A DNA stretch of 64,000 nt from Martinezella multihospitum (lineage in GTDB: Bacteria > Pseudomonadota > Alphaproteobacteria > Rhizobiales > Rhizobiaceae). Both the position numbers and the translations under genes were made by a program. How positions within the stretch are numbered: position 1 is the stretch's first letter; each line of letters starts with the position of its first letter. The notes beneath the pieces are model-generated. The model searched no databases. It saw nothing but the letters and a program-made list of their open reading frames with translations, and had not been told where the DNA came from. This document shows, one piece after another, positions 1-8,375 of this stretch. The DNA is taken from assembly GCF_900094585.1 (NCBI RefSeq), contig NZ_FMAG01000014.1, forward strand, positions 61,812 through 125,811, in the 5' to 3' direction.

Positions 1-149
1 ATGTCGACGATCTCAGGAAGATATGGAATGCCAAAGGGAAGACCTCCCGCTTTGCTCACTCCGCGGAAATAGCCCTTTGCCGCTTCGTAACGGGTTCCGC
101 CCGTGCTGGTGTTCTCATCGAGGATGATGGCGATGCGGGGCTGGTGCAT
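1..149 (-). CDS. Class I glutamine amidotransferase-like (peptidase C26) protein, N-terminal part
   Basis: The minus strand is open from an ATG at 149 to the window edge, giving about 49 residues. It begins MHQPRIAIILDENTSTGG and continues with AAKGYF and AGGLPFGIPYLPE. This resembles the N-terminus of gamma-glutamyl-GABA hydrolase/PuuD-like amidotransferases, which start with a short beta strand and then a Y..A....GG.P..(I/L)P segment. The catalytic Cys-His-Glu would lie outside the window, so activity cannot be judged. The gene is divergent from the GNAT gene to its right. Confidence 0.6.
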   Translation of the reverse strand, partial: MHQPRIAIILDENTSTGGTRYEAAKGYFRGVSKAGGLPFGIPYLPEIVD

Positions 150-253
150 GGGATCGGGTTCTGCCTTAGTCGTTTTGATACTGTTTTTGAGCACGCTTCG
201 GATCAAGACAGCATAGTTGCCGATTCATGGCGCGATTGACGAGCGATATCGAC

Positions 254-763
254 ATGAAAATTGACATTCGTCCGGTGGATCTTGAAATTCGAGCGCACTT
301 CTCGGAGATTTTGGAGGAGGCCAGTGCGTGGCAAAAGGCGCGTGGGTCGGAGGGCTGGAATTATCCCTTCGATGACGCGTGGATGCTGCCTCGGATCGAG
401 CGCCGCGAGTTGTTCCTTGCCTATATGGGCGGCCAACCGGTCGCCGCGTTTCGAATCCTGTTAGAGGATCGTCCGTATTGGGGTGAGAAAGAAACCGGCG
501 ACAGCATCTATCTGCACACCTTCGCGGTTTGCCGGAACAAGGCCGGAAATGGAATTGGCAAAACCGTCATCGAAAAAATTGCCGGCATGGGACGAGAACG
601 CGGCTTAGCGAATATCAGACTGGATTGCTCACTCTCCAGCTCAAAGCTAATTGCCTATTACGAGAAGAACGGCTTTGCTTCCGTCGGAACCACGTTCATG
701 AACGGGAAAATGATGAACCTGATGGAGCGTCCGCTACAGGGCAACCTTCCGAGCGGCTTGTAG
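254..763 (+). CDS. GNAT family N-acetyltransferase
   Basis: 169 residues from the ATG at 254; an in-frame ATG at 227 would add nine residues, and neither has a strong ribosome binding site. The fold signature is a mid-protein strand (IYLHTFAVCRNKAGNGIGKTV) with the R/Q-x-x-G-x-G/A-type acetyl-CoA loop (here N-K-A-G-N-G-I-G). A C-terminal LIAYYEKNGFASVG segment follows, the usual 'FYEKxGF' of GNATs. It should transfer an acetyl group from acetyl-CoA to an amine; the substrate is not predictable. It lies between a divergent amidotransferase-like gene and the convergent signal peptidase gene. Confidence 0.85.
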   Translation: MKIDIRPVDLEIRAHFSEILEEASAWQKARGSEGWNYPFDDAWMLPRIERRELFLAYMGGQPVAAFRILLEDRPYWGEKETGDSIYLHTFAVCRNKAGNGIGKTVIEKIAGMGRERGLANIRLDCSLSSSKLIAYYEKNGFASVGTTFMNGKMMNLMERPLQGNLPSGL

Positions 764-781
764 CAGGGACCAGGTCGCTCA

Positions 782-1582
782 TTAATGGATAAATTTGAAG
801 AAGCGCTCGATGCGTATTGCCGATGGCCATTCCCAGAATTTCAGCGCCGAGGTGCTTGTATCGCTTGGATCGGAGCCTATCGAGAAAAATATAGCCTGAG
901 CCTTGCCAACGAAATTCTCAAACGGCACAGGCCCGATGATGCGGGAATCGTCGGAATTGTCCCGGTTATCGCCCATCATGAAATATTGACCCGGGGGAAC
1001 GACGAATTCCGGTGTATTGTCATATTCACCTGTGTCGCCATCAACCTCGATCACGAGGTGTCTGACGCCATTTGGCAGCGTCTCGACATAACGTGGCGCT
1101 GCAAAAATTCGGCCCGATCCATCTTTAACCGGGAATGTGCCGTCAGCTTCGCGCGGCACGATGACGCCATTGATGAACAGGCGCCCGCTTCTCATCTGAA
1201 TGTGATCCCCCGGGAGACCGATCACTCGCTTGATGAAATCGGTGGAATGGTCGGACGGCAGCTTGAATACAGCAACATCGCCTCGGTTGGGTGTGGCGGC
1301 CCAGAAGCGTCCGGCCGGCAGGAAATCAGAGATAAAGGGCACGGAAAAGCGTGACCAGCCGTAGCTGAATTTCGACACCATCACGTAGTCACCAACAAAT
1401 AGTGTAGGGATCAGCGAACCGGATGGGATGGTGAAGGGCTGGAACAAAACGCTGCGGATAATGAGCGCGATCATCAGGGACTGCAAGATAATCTTGATCG
1501 ATTCACCAACGCTCCAGTCTCTTGAGGACTTCTTGCCGGAGCCGGTGTTTGACCGGTCACTGCGTCGGTTTGATGTGATCAT
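782..1582 (-). CDS. lepB: Signal peptidase I (type I leader peptidase)
   Basis: 266 residues. It cleaves Sec/Tat signal peptides on the outer face of the inner membrane through a Ser-Lys dyad. One membrane segment lies at about residues 29-47 (IIRSVLFQPF end). The serine box IPSGSLIPTL has nucleophile S56, and the lysine box is FIKRVIGLPGD with K118; MGDNRDNSDDSR is box E. The usual Met after the nucleophile (SGSMxPTL) is Leu here. The start was set at the ATG at 1582 (MITSNRR) behind a GAAGGAACGAAG purine stretch; the frame is open further upstream to 1687. Many Rhizobiales carry accessory lepB copies; this looks like one, sitting alone away from rnc/era genes. Confidence 0.93.
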   Translation of the reverse strand: MITSNRRSDRSNTGSGKKSSRDWSVGESIKIILQSLMIALIIRSVLFQPFTIPSGSLIPTLFVGDYVMVSKFSYGWSRFSVPFISDFLPAGRFWAATPNRGDVAVFKLPSDHSTDFIKRVIGLPGDHIQMRSGRLFINGVIVPREADGTFPVKDGSGRIFAAPRYVETLPNGVRHLVIEVDGDTGEYDNTPEFVVPPGQYFMMGDNRDNSDDSRIIGPVPFENFVGKAQAIFFSIGSDPSDTSTSALKFWEWPSAIRIERFFKFIH

Positions 1583-1731
1583 CGGTCTTCGTTCCTTCTC
1601 TGCCGCCTCGAAATGTTCGGCAAGAGCAGGATGCGTGTCCAAGAAAAGTGCCGCAAATCCAAAAAAAGTGTATCTAGCGGGCTGCATGTTCTGTCGCTAG
1701 ATTCTCGAGATCGCCAGTCTAGGAGCCTACC

Positions 1732-2184
1732 GTGACACCGATGCAGGGCTTGGGCAGATTTTCCGATGCGTGGTCCAAGATCGCCACCGAATTGCTCCGT
1801 GAAAATCCATGGGACTTCACGAAAAAGGCTGGCCCCTCAGGGCCAAGCCGCGTGATCGGCGATATTGAGGTTGGTGCCACCTTCGCAGGACTGGCTTTCA
1901 TCGCGGCAGAGCAACTAGATGGGCGCATCGACCGCACTGAAATCTGGAAGGAATGGGCGGAAGCTGAGCTGGAGGCTCATGGCTTATCTCTGCAAGAACT
2001 GAAACGTCTGGACAAGGAGAAGGGCCTTACCACTCACAACAACACGGCGAAGCGCATTAAAAAGGAGCTCGACGTTGCCTTGGAAGCGTTCGTACACTTC
2101 GGGCTCTTCGAGAAGGGACCCCACAATACCTACGTTCTCACGGTTTCCGGCCGTGCTCGTCTAGCAGAACTCAACAAGGACTGA
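1732..2184 (+). CDS. Conserved-looking hypothetical protein, 150 aa
   Basis: 150 residues starting with GTG at 1732. It is mostly helical, with a charged C-terminal half (KRLDKEKG, AKRIKKELDVALEAF) ending in a possible winged-helix-like piece (FGLFEKGPHNTYVLTVSGRARL). No family was recognised. It is followed 12 nt later by a 56-residue secreted peptide gene on the same strand with its own good ribosome binding site, so the two may be cotranscribed. A small DNA-binding or regulatory role is only a guess from the C-terminal pattern. Confidence 0.55.
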   Translation: MTPMQGLGRFSDAWSKIATELLRENPWDFTKKAGPSGPSRVIGDIEVGATFAGLAFIAAEQLDGRIDRTEIWKEWAEAELEAHGLSLQELKRLDKEKGLTTHNNTAKRIKKELDVALEAFVHFGLFEKGPHNTYVLTVSGRARLAELNKD

Positions 2185-2196
2185 AGGAGCACCCCA

Positions 2197-2367
2197 ATGG
2201 GAAAATTGACTTTGACCTATCTTGCTGTCGTGCTCGCTGTATTTGCCGCACAGGCCGCGTTGCCGACTGAAACTGCGAACGCAGTGCCCGCCAGTTGGAT
2301 CGCTAAGGTCGTGAGTGAGAGGGAGACCGTTCCAAAACTGCCCGCGGTGGTATCGCCAAGTAAGTAG
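2197..2367 (+). CDS. Small exported peptide, 56 aa
   Basis: ATG at 2197 is preceded by AAGGAG at seven nt spacing, an excellent ribosome binding site. The product begins with Lys at position 3, a hydrophobic core (LTYLAVVLAVFAAQAAL), then a likely cleavage region near TANA. This is a typical Sec signal peptide followed by only about 30 mature residues. There is no lipobox cysteine. It follows the 150-residue gene by 12 nt. Function unknown. Confidence 0.5.
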   Translation: MGKLTLTYLAVVLAVFAAQAALPTETANAVPASWIAKVVSERETVPKLPAVVSPSK

Positions 2368-2519
2368 TCGGTCGTTTTCACCATGCTTAGGTTCGCGGAA
2401 CATTCCGCGAAGGAAGCTTTGGCATCCTTCAGTGCCAACGGGTTAGAATAGACAACGAGGTCAGCCCGGGGCCCCGATCATCGCGGTGGCGGTAGTCTGG
2501 TTCCGGGCCGAGCGGAGGA

Positions 2520-2807
2520 TCAATCTTCTGATCTCAGTTTGGCGCCAGGAGGCTGCAGGCCACTCACCTCAACAAATAGGATGTGCGCACTTCCCTGTTC
2601 GTAGTGAATCAAGCCCGCTTCAGTCGTGTTGACCATGATTCCGGAAGACAGGGTGCCGCCGCCTATCATCTCAGCGCCCGGGCTGTCCCCGCCGCCATAG
2701 CCGGCCACGAAGGCGCGATTGTCGAAATCGCAGACGACGATCCCTGCCATGCCATCCACCTTAACGTGATCGCCCACCATTATCGTCTGGCCGGTTGAAT
2801 ACCGCAT
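2520..2807 (-). CDS. Hypothetical protein with SH3-like beta-rich sequence, 95 aa
   Basis: 95 residues, ATG at 2807. The sequence (MVGDHVKVDGMAGIVVCDFDN, then GLIHYEQ and LFVEV) reads as a small beta barrel of the kind seen in short proteins that measure 'G-D-x-V' surfaces. Similar short proteins occur near effector or immunity genes in proteobacteria, but no family is claimed. It ends 26 nt before the integrase start region on the same strand side and may be cargo of that element. Confidence 0.45.
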   Translation of the reverse strand: MRYSTGQTIMVGDHVKVDGMAGIVVCDFDNRAFVAGYGGGDSPGAEMIGGGTLSSGIMVNTTEAGLIHYEQGSAHILFVEVSGLQPPGAKLRSED

Positions 2808-2833
2808 CTGCTCATCCCGGACTGATTTCCAAA

Positions 2834-4006
2834 CTAACTTAGCAGTCTTGCAGCCCGTCCGCTCTTCCTTTCGGCATTGTTATAATAGCTCGCCGCCTGC
2901 GTCACCGACTTATGCAGGGACTGCTGCATGGCCTCCTGCAGCGGGATGCCGCGATTGGCGGCTTCCGTCAGATAGCCCGATCGCAGCCCATGCGCCGAGA
3001 ATGCCTCTGGATCGAGCCCCGCTTGGCTGCAACGCGTCTTCAGGATCAGATTGACCGACTGCGGCGTCAGCGCCCGCCGGTCGATATTGCCCCATTGGTC
3101 GATGCGCCGGAACACCGGTCCGGTGTCGATCCTGGCTTCTTCGATCCATTGTTTCAGGGCGTCGACCGGCCGGCCGATCAGGATGACATGCGCGCGGTCG
3201 TCGGCCGTCGTCGTCTTGGTGCGGCCGAGACTGATCGTCAGGCACGACAGGAGAGGGGAGGCGGCATTCCTCGGATCGGCATGCACCGGCTCCTCGTCGA
3301 CCAGATCCTCGACCCGGAGGGAGGCGACTTCGGAGCGCCGGCGGCCGCCGGAAGCAAAGGCGGTCAGCAGTAGGGCGCGATCGCGGAGATCGGCAAGCCG
3401 CTCGCCGCCGCAAGTGGCCAGCAACTTTGCCAACACATCGCCGGTGACGGCCTTTTTGCTCTTACGGCGGCGTTGCCGCGGCGTGGCGCGCACGGCCAGG
3501 CGCAATGCGGTTTTCAGGGATGGCATTGAGAATGCTCCGGTCAGCCCACGCCAGCGCGTCAGGATCGACCAGGAGGTCAGCCGCCGGCGCACCGTGTCGG
3601 GCGCATGCGGACCATCGGCACGCAGCAGGCCCTTGGCGCGCAATCCCGCCTCGACCTCGGCCGGCATGCCGTGGGACGAATCCTCGGCACGTTTGACCGG
3701 ATCCCAGAGATGGTGGGCGACGAATTTGAGGAGCAGGCTTTCCGGCGCCGGCCAGGGCAGGGGTGTGTCGGTGGAAAACTCGCACCAGGCCTCGAGGTAA
3801 CCGAGATCGGAGGCAAGCGCCCGCAGCGTGTTGGCGCCCATGCCCTCCTTGGCCAGATGTTTCAAGGTGGCGACGTCCTCGTCCGTCAGCAGGATCGCCA
3901 GCTGATCGCGGCGGGCGAAGGGCAGGATGGCGTCGAGCGCATCGAGTTCCTCGGCACGCTGCAGCACCGGATCGGCGGGGGAGGGGAGAGTTTTAGGCTT
4001 CGGCAT
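2834..4006 (-). CDS. Tyrosine recombinase / site-specific integrase
   Basis: 390 residues. It cuts and rejoins DNA at attachment sites through a covalent 3'-phosphotyrosine. An N-terminal SAM-like core-binding domain lies at about residues 25-190. The catalytic domain has the first Arg in SGGRRRSEVASL, the HxxR box as HGLRSGYL, and the nucleophile Tyr in the ASYYNNAE segment near residue 374. The length is typical of element-borne integrases. No tRNA gene abuts it, so its att site is not evident from position; the next gene (4239-4574) is on the same strand. Confidence 0.92.
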   Translation of the reverse strand: MPKPKTLPSPADPVLQRAEELDALDAILPFARRDQLAILLTDEDVATLKHLAKEGMGANTLRALASDLGYLEAWCEFSTDTPLPWPAPESLLLKFVAHHLWDPVKRAEDSSHGMPAEVEAGLRAKGLLRADGPHAPDTVRRRLTSWSILTRWRGLTGAFSMPSLKTALRLAVRATPRQRRRKSKKAVTGDVLAKLLATCGGERLADLRDRALLLTAFASGGRRRSEVASLRVEDLVDEEPVHADPRNAASPLLSCLTISLGRTKTTTADDRAHVILIGRPVDALKQWIEEARIDTGPVFRRIDQWGNIDRRALTPQSVNLILKTRCSQAGLDPEAFSAHGLRSGYLTEAANRGIPLQEAMQQSLHKSVTQAASYYNNAERKSGRAARLLS

Positions 4007-4238
4007 AGCTGGCTCTGGCGCTGTGATTTGCCCCGACTTTATCGTGTCGCTCTTCTTAATTCCAAGGACTGCATGTCTTTGTTATGGAACAATAGTAGCT
4101 CATCCTAATCCAGCGGAATCGGTCAGGATCAGTGGAATTTTAGCCTGATTTGTAGCTCTAGGTAGGAGTGCGCATGGACGGCCGCAAACCGGACAAACTG
4201 AACGCGGCTTCCGTCTGGCGCAGCGGAGCGGCGCCTGT

Positions 4239-4574
4239 TCATTGAGAATTTGCAGAACTCTCCGACTCCTGTTCCTGTCGAAGGGCTTCACGTATGATCT
4301 CAGCCATTACGTCGATGATTTCGATCCGGGTATCTTCGGCGACGCGCTCTGGGTGGAAAGCTTCATTGAATTCTGCTCCACGGTCCCCGTACTCGGCAAT
4401 GATGCCGCGAGCGGCTCGGACCGCCCAGTCACCGTAATCGGGTACGAGCAGATCGTCTTCGCTGGCGGGACGATGTGCGTCGAATGGAACGTTATCGCCG
4501 TGTTGTAGCATCCACTGTGCGTATTGCCGCAAAGATGGGCCACCGTTCCATTTTGGCCATGCCTGTCGTGACAT
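4239..4574 (-). CDS. Hypothetical protein, 111 aa
   Basis: 111 residues, acidic C-terminus (REALRQEQESESSANSQ) and a Trp-rich N-terminus (WPKWNGGP, QYAQWML). No family recognised. It lies 232 nt upstream of the integrase on the same strand and could be cargo of the same element. The reading frame shows ordinary high-GC codon use and no competing frame with better sequence quality. Confidence 0.4.
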   Translation of the reverse strand: MSRQAWPKWNGGPSLRQYAQWMLQHGDNVPFDAHRPASEDDLLVPDYGDWAVRAARGIIAEYGDRGAEFNEAFHPERVAEDTRIEIIDVMAEIIREALRQEQESESSANSQ

Positions 4575-4689
4575 TCAGGTTCTCCCGATGCATCCGTGGT
4601 AACCAAATACTGTGCTAAATTTGGTCCGGCAATTCTAGGCGCGTGTTATTTCACTCAATCAGACAGAATTTTCCACCGATCCAAAATGA

Positions 4690-4722
4690 AAAAGCCGCAA
4701 AAGGCTTGGATTTGCGGCTTTT
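4690..4722. terminator. Bidirectional intrinsic terminator-like hairpin
   Basis: A perfect 12-bp stem, AAAAGCCGCAAA with TTTGCGGCTTTT, around a nine-nt loop. A and T runs on either arm give a U-tract in both directions. It lies between the 4239-4574 gene and the IS66 element. Confidence 0.6.
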
Positions 4723-4944
4723 CCGCCGATCCTCGATGACTGACATAACGGTTTTGCGGCCTGAAATCCATCACTATCGATACTTGATACTTATCGATAG
4801 TCATCGACACAGAAAAACACCGTCTGAGCAACGGAAGTAATGGCCGATTTCGCTTTAACAATGCAAAATAATATCGTTAATTCATATAGTTAATGAGAAG
4901 GACGGGCAGAAACTTCGCCGATAAAAGGGTACGTGGAGCAGAAT

Positions 4945-6670
4945 GGGTGGCGGATGGGTTTGCCAAGAAGGGGCAAATCATGATTCCTTCCCGTCATGAA
5001 GAAGAGCCTGCCGTCGGTTGAGCATGTTGAGACGCTGTCGCTGGTGGCGATGCGCCGGCTCGTCGGCGGGCTTGTAGAAGAACTCCACACGATGAAGGCC
5101 GAGGTCGCAACGCTGCGGTTGGAGAATGCGGCTCTAAGAGAAGATAATGCCCAGCTACATCTGGATAATGATCGGCTGAAGATCGAGAACCAGCAACTGC
5201 GTGACGAGATCGCGCGGCTGAAGAAACTGCCGCCGCGGCCACCGTTTCGACCCTCGGGCATGGATAAGGCGACTGAACCAGGCAGCGGTGGTCGCGCGAC
5301 TGGCAAATCGCCCCGTGGCCCCAAGCGGGACAAGAACCGGATCACGCGCATCGTGACGCTAAGGGCCGAAGCACCTGAAGGCTCCCGGTTCAAGGGCTAC
5401 AAGAGCTTCTTCGTTCGCGACCTGGTGCTGATCGCAGAGCTTGTGCATTATCGGCGCGAACGCTGGCGAACGCCAGAAGGCAAGATGATCACCGCGCCTT
5501 TGCCGGATGGTGTTGCAAACGGCTTTGGTCGTAATCTGCGCCGGCTTTGCCTGGCGTTATCCGCGCAAGGACAGGTCACGACACCACGATTAGCCGCAAT
5601 TCTGGGCGACGTCGGCGTCGAGATTTCGAAGCGACAGATCATCCGCTTGCTCACCACCGACCTTAAGCCGTTCGTCGCCGAAGACAGTGCGGTTCTGCAT
5701 GCCGGTCTTGTGTCGGCTCCATTCGTCACCGTCGACGATACTGGTGCCCGGCACAACAGACGCAACGCCTTCACCACGCAAATCGGCGGCGACCGCTTTA
5801 CTGTCTTTCGCACCAGCCTGTCGAAATCGCGGCTTAACTTTCTGTCGATCCTGCGATCGGGTCATCAGGGCTATGTCATCAATGATGAGGCGATGAGTTG
5901 GCTTAAGACACAGGGCGCCGATCACGCAATCATTGCAAAGCTCGAGACGCATGCTCCCGTTGTCTTCGTGGATCAGGTGGCTTTCCTCGAGCACCTAGCC
6001 GGTAAGGAGATCGATATTTTCGATCGCCAGCTCGTACGCCTTCTTGCGGAGGCGACCATCTGGGGCGCCATTCGACACCATGGCCTGTTGGGCAAAACCA
6101 CGATTGTCTCTGACGATGCCGGCCAGTTCCGTGTCGGCAATCACGCCCTGTGCTGGATTCATGCGGAGCGACTGCTGCAGAAACTGATGCCGGCAAAGCC
6201 GAAGGAGGTGCGGTCCGTCACGCTGATCCGTGATCTTGTCTGGCGCTTCTATAAAGCGCTCAAGTTTTGGAAACAGCAGCCGTCACCGCATGCTGCTCAA
6301 GGGTTTCAACGCAGATTCGACAGGATTTTCACCTTACGGACCGGCTACAATGAACTCGATAGGCTGCTGGTACGCCTCCATCGGCGCAAGCGGGAACTGC
6401 TCAAGGTGCTGGAGCATCCAGATATTCCGCTGCATACCAATGCGTCGGAAAATGATTTGCGGAGCTTCGTCACCAGGCGCAAGATCTCCGGTGGAACCAT
6501 TAGCCTCGACGGCCGCATTGCACGCGACACCATGCTCGGGCTGATGAAGACCTGCCAGAAGCTCGGCATCTCATTTTATCACTATCTCGGCGATCGTCTT
6601 GGACTGGAGACTAGCGCATCAAAAATACCCTCACTGACTGAGCTGGTAGGTGCGCCTGCCTGACGGCGAT
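4945..6670 (+). mobile_element. IS66-family insertion sequence, ISBst12-like (single tnpC)
   Basis: The element contains a single long transposase gene without tnpA/tnpB, as in the ISBst12 subgroup. Ends were not resolved; the coordinates span the transposase and its leader. A leader hairpin (TTTGCC...GGCAAA at about 4959-4980) just before the start codon is shared with the remnant at 58.86 kb, so it belongs to the element. A second decayed copy lies 1.1 kb to the right on the other strand. Confidence 0.75.
4996..6663 (+). CDS. tnpC: IS66 family transposase (TnpC)
   Basis: 555 residues. A Leu/Asn-rich coiled coil lies at about residues 25-80 (repeating LxxENxxLxxxNxxL). The DDE catalytic core follows, with Asp in VTVDDTGARH, Asp in VSDDAGQF and Glu in the NASENDLRSFV box. 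The C-terminal YHYLGDRLG motif is typical of IS66 TnpC. The frame is full length and uninterrupted, so it may be active. Start at ATG 4996 (MKKSLPSVEHVE); the remnant at 58.9 kb begins with the same few codons. Confidence 0.93.
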   Translation: MKKSLPSVEHVETLSLVAMRRLVGGLVEELHTMKAEVATLRLENAALREDNAQLHLDNDRLKIENQQLRDEIARLKKLPPRPPFRPSGMDKATEPGSGGRATGKSPRGPKRDKNRITRIVTLRAEAPEGSRFKGYKSFFVRDLVLIAELVHYRRERWRTPEGKMITAPLPDGVANGFGRNLRRLCLALSAQGQVTTPRLAAILGDVGVEISKRQIIRLLTTDLKPFVAEDSAVLHAGLVSAPFVTVDDTGARHNRRNAFTTQIGGDRFTVFRTSLSKSRLNFLSILRSGHQGYVINDEAMSWLKTQGADHAIIAKLETHAPVVFVDQVAFLEHLAGKEIDIFDRQLVRLLAEATIWGAIRHHGLLGKTTIVSDDAGQFRVGNHALCWIHAERLLQKLMPAKPKEVRSVTLIRDLVWRFYKALKFWKQQPSPHAAQGFQRRFDRIFTLRTGYNELDRLLVRLHRRKRELLKVLEHPDIPLHTNASENDLRSFVTRRKISGGTISLDGRIARDTMLGLMKTCQKLGISFYHYLGDRLGLETSASKIPSLTELVGAPA

Positions 6671-6704
6671 TTGAGGACACCAACCCGCCGCGTTGATCCG
6701 ATAT

Positions 6705-7115
6705 TCAAAGTAATAGTTCGAACAACAGTTCGTTGTCCTTCTGACCAGCCGCGTCCCATCCAGCGGCCCGATAAAATCGCTCGGCTCGCGTGTTCGGATC
6801 TGTAGTAAGCCACGCACGGCGGATGCCTGCGGACTTTAAATCGGCACACACTTCAGCAAGCAAGGCCGTGCCAATCCCTTCTCCCTCGTAACCAGGAGCG
6901 ACAAAAAGAGCCCAGATGTTGCCATCGCGAGGGTCGGCGGCAGAAAAGCCGACAACTTCTCCCTGCTCCTCCCACACGATCACGCCGGGATTTGCCACAA
7001 ACCATTCATAGTGACTGTCGACAACCTTTGAGGGATCGCTCAGAACATTTTCAACAACAGCAGACCGGATAGCTTTAAGTGCCGGGATGTCTCTCATGCT
7101 GGCTTTCCGTAGCAT
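6705..7115 (-). CDS. GNAT family N-acetyltransferase
   Basis: 136 residues from the ATG at 7115, chosen because GGAGG lies five nt upstream; the frame continues open to 7133. The acetyl-CoA binding loop reads VAPGYEGEGIGTALL (Q/R-x-x-G-x-G/A type with E), followed by AWLTTDPNTRAERFYRAAGW, the classic C-terminal GNAT helix. The substrate is unknown. It sits directly after the IS66 element on the opposite strand. Confidence 0.88.
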   Translation of the reverse strand: MLRKASMRDIPALKAIRSAVVENVLSDPSKVVDSHYEWFVANPGVIVWEEQGEVVGFSAADPRDGNIWALFVAPGYEGEGIGTALLAEVCADLKSAGIRRAWLTTDPNTRAERFYRAAGWDAAGQKDNELLFELLL

Positions 7116-7389
7116 TGCATCCTCCAACCTCAATTACGCAGCGGGCGCTTAAAGAATGCACACCTGGCAAGTCACTGCAATGACCACAATTGGTGAACAG
7201 CAGCAAAGCTGTGCTTGATGACGTTCGGCACCACGCTCCGAAAATTCGGCGGCGCCACCCATTCTGCTCCACGTACTAAAAGGGGCTGATTTTCTGGCAC
7301 TGCTGGTTTGGTGGGCAATTGTGCCGTTGATGCTCTTCTACCATACTTGGCTGTGGAGCATAAACGCGATCAGCGACGGGAGGGGCACG

Positions 7390-7767
7390 GTGGAAGTGGA
7401 TGAGATCGATATCGACAGCCTAGATGAAGCGGCGCTGATCTCGCTGCACGACCGCATCGTCGGGCGTTTGCAGCTGTTGGATCTGGAGAAGACGGTGCGA
7501 GCGCTGCGGCAAATCAAGATCGGCGGTCGCGTGATATTCGAAGGGCCGGACAATACGCTGGTCAGCGGAATTGTCGTCCGTCGTAATCGCAAGACGTTGA
7601 GCATTCAAGTCGACGACCGCACGCAATGGAATATTTCGCCGCATCTGATCCGGATAACGCAGGAGGACGTGCGTGAACAAGTCGAGCGGGAGACGCCATT
7701 TTTGTCGTTGAACGACGAAGATTATGCTGCATGGATCCGGGCCAATCGCCGGGCGCCGGCAAGCTGA
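7390..7767 (+). CDS. Hypothetical protein, 125 aa
   Basis: GTG at 7390 follows a GGGAGGGG ribosome binding site, so it was preferred over the longer frame from 7321, whose first 20 codons look like spacer. An N-terminal helical pair (LISLHDRIVGRLQLLD) leads to a beta-rich middle with the look of a KOW/SH3-like barrel (IGGRVIFEGPDNTLVSGIVVRRNRK, then WNISPHLIRI). Comparable short proteins are frequent in rhizobia. Function unknown. Confidence 0.55.
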   Translation: MEVDEIDIDSLDEAALISLHDRIVGRLQLLDLEKTVRALRQIKIGGRVIFEGPDNTLVSGIVVRRNRKTLSIQVDDRTQWNISPHLIRITQEDVREQVERETPFLSLNDEDYAAWIRANRRAPAS

Positions 7768-7794
7768 CCTCATCGGGTTAATCTGGGTTCAGCC

Positions 7795-8170
7795 ACGCAT
7801 GAGGATGGCCCTGGGCAGCGGCGGAATGATCTGGCAAGCAATACCGAGCCGGTCGCCGAGGTAATGGTAAAGGAAAGCTCGAGCTTCTTGCAGATCTTCA
7901 TCAGGCCGAGCATGGTGTCGCGCGCAATGCGGCCGTCACTAGACATCGTTCCGCCGGGATTTTTCGCTCGGTGACGAAGGTCCGCAGGTCTTTCTCCGAT
8001 GGTTTGGTATGCGACGGGATGTCGGGATATTCCAGCACCTTAAGCAATTCGTCTTTTCGGCGGTGCAGCCGTACCAGAGGCGCGTCGAGCCCATCATAAG
8101 CCGGTGCGCATGGTAAAGATCTTGTCGAACCGTCGTCGGAAATGCGCTCCGCAATGACAGAACCCAAGAT
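7795..8170 (-). pseudogene. Remnant of IS66 transposase 3' end
   Basis: Read on the minus strand, this stretch matches the C-terminal part of the intact TnpC at 4996-6663. The segments LVRLHRRKDELLKVLEYPDI, PSEKDLRTFVTERKI and the final YHYLGDRLG region correspond to intact residues from about 450 onward. The frame is broken several times and the 5' two thirds are missing. It is a diverged copy, not a recent deletion of the neighbour. Confidence 0.8.
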
Positions 8171-8375
8171 AAAGTTGTGAATGATTTATTTGTCGCTCGC
8201 GCAATATCGCTTTTCCACAGCCGACGAGGCGAAGGTCGCGTTAAGCTGACATAAGGTCTTGGGAGAGTTTGTAACGGCAGAAGATCGCTTTGCGGTTCAC
8301 AATCTCGATCAACTCGCAGGCAATTCACCGAAACTCTTTAATTGAGAAGTCACTAGTTACCCTTAGAGCGTTGGG

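Noticed and set aside
3051..3800. Long plus-strand frame of 249 codons
   Set aside because: It is antisense to the integrase gene, with Arg/Ser/Pro-rich composition typical of a high-GC shadow.
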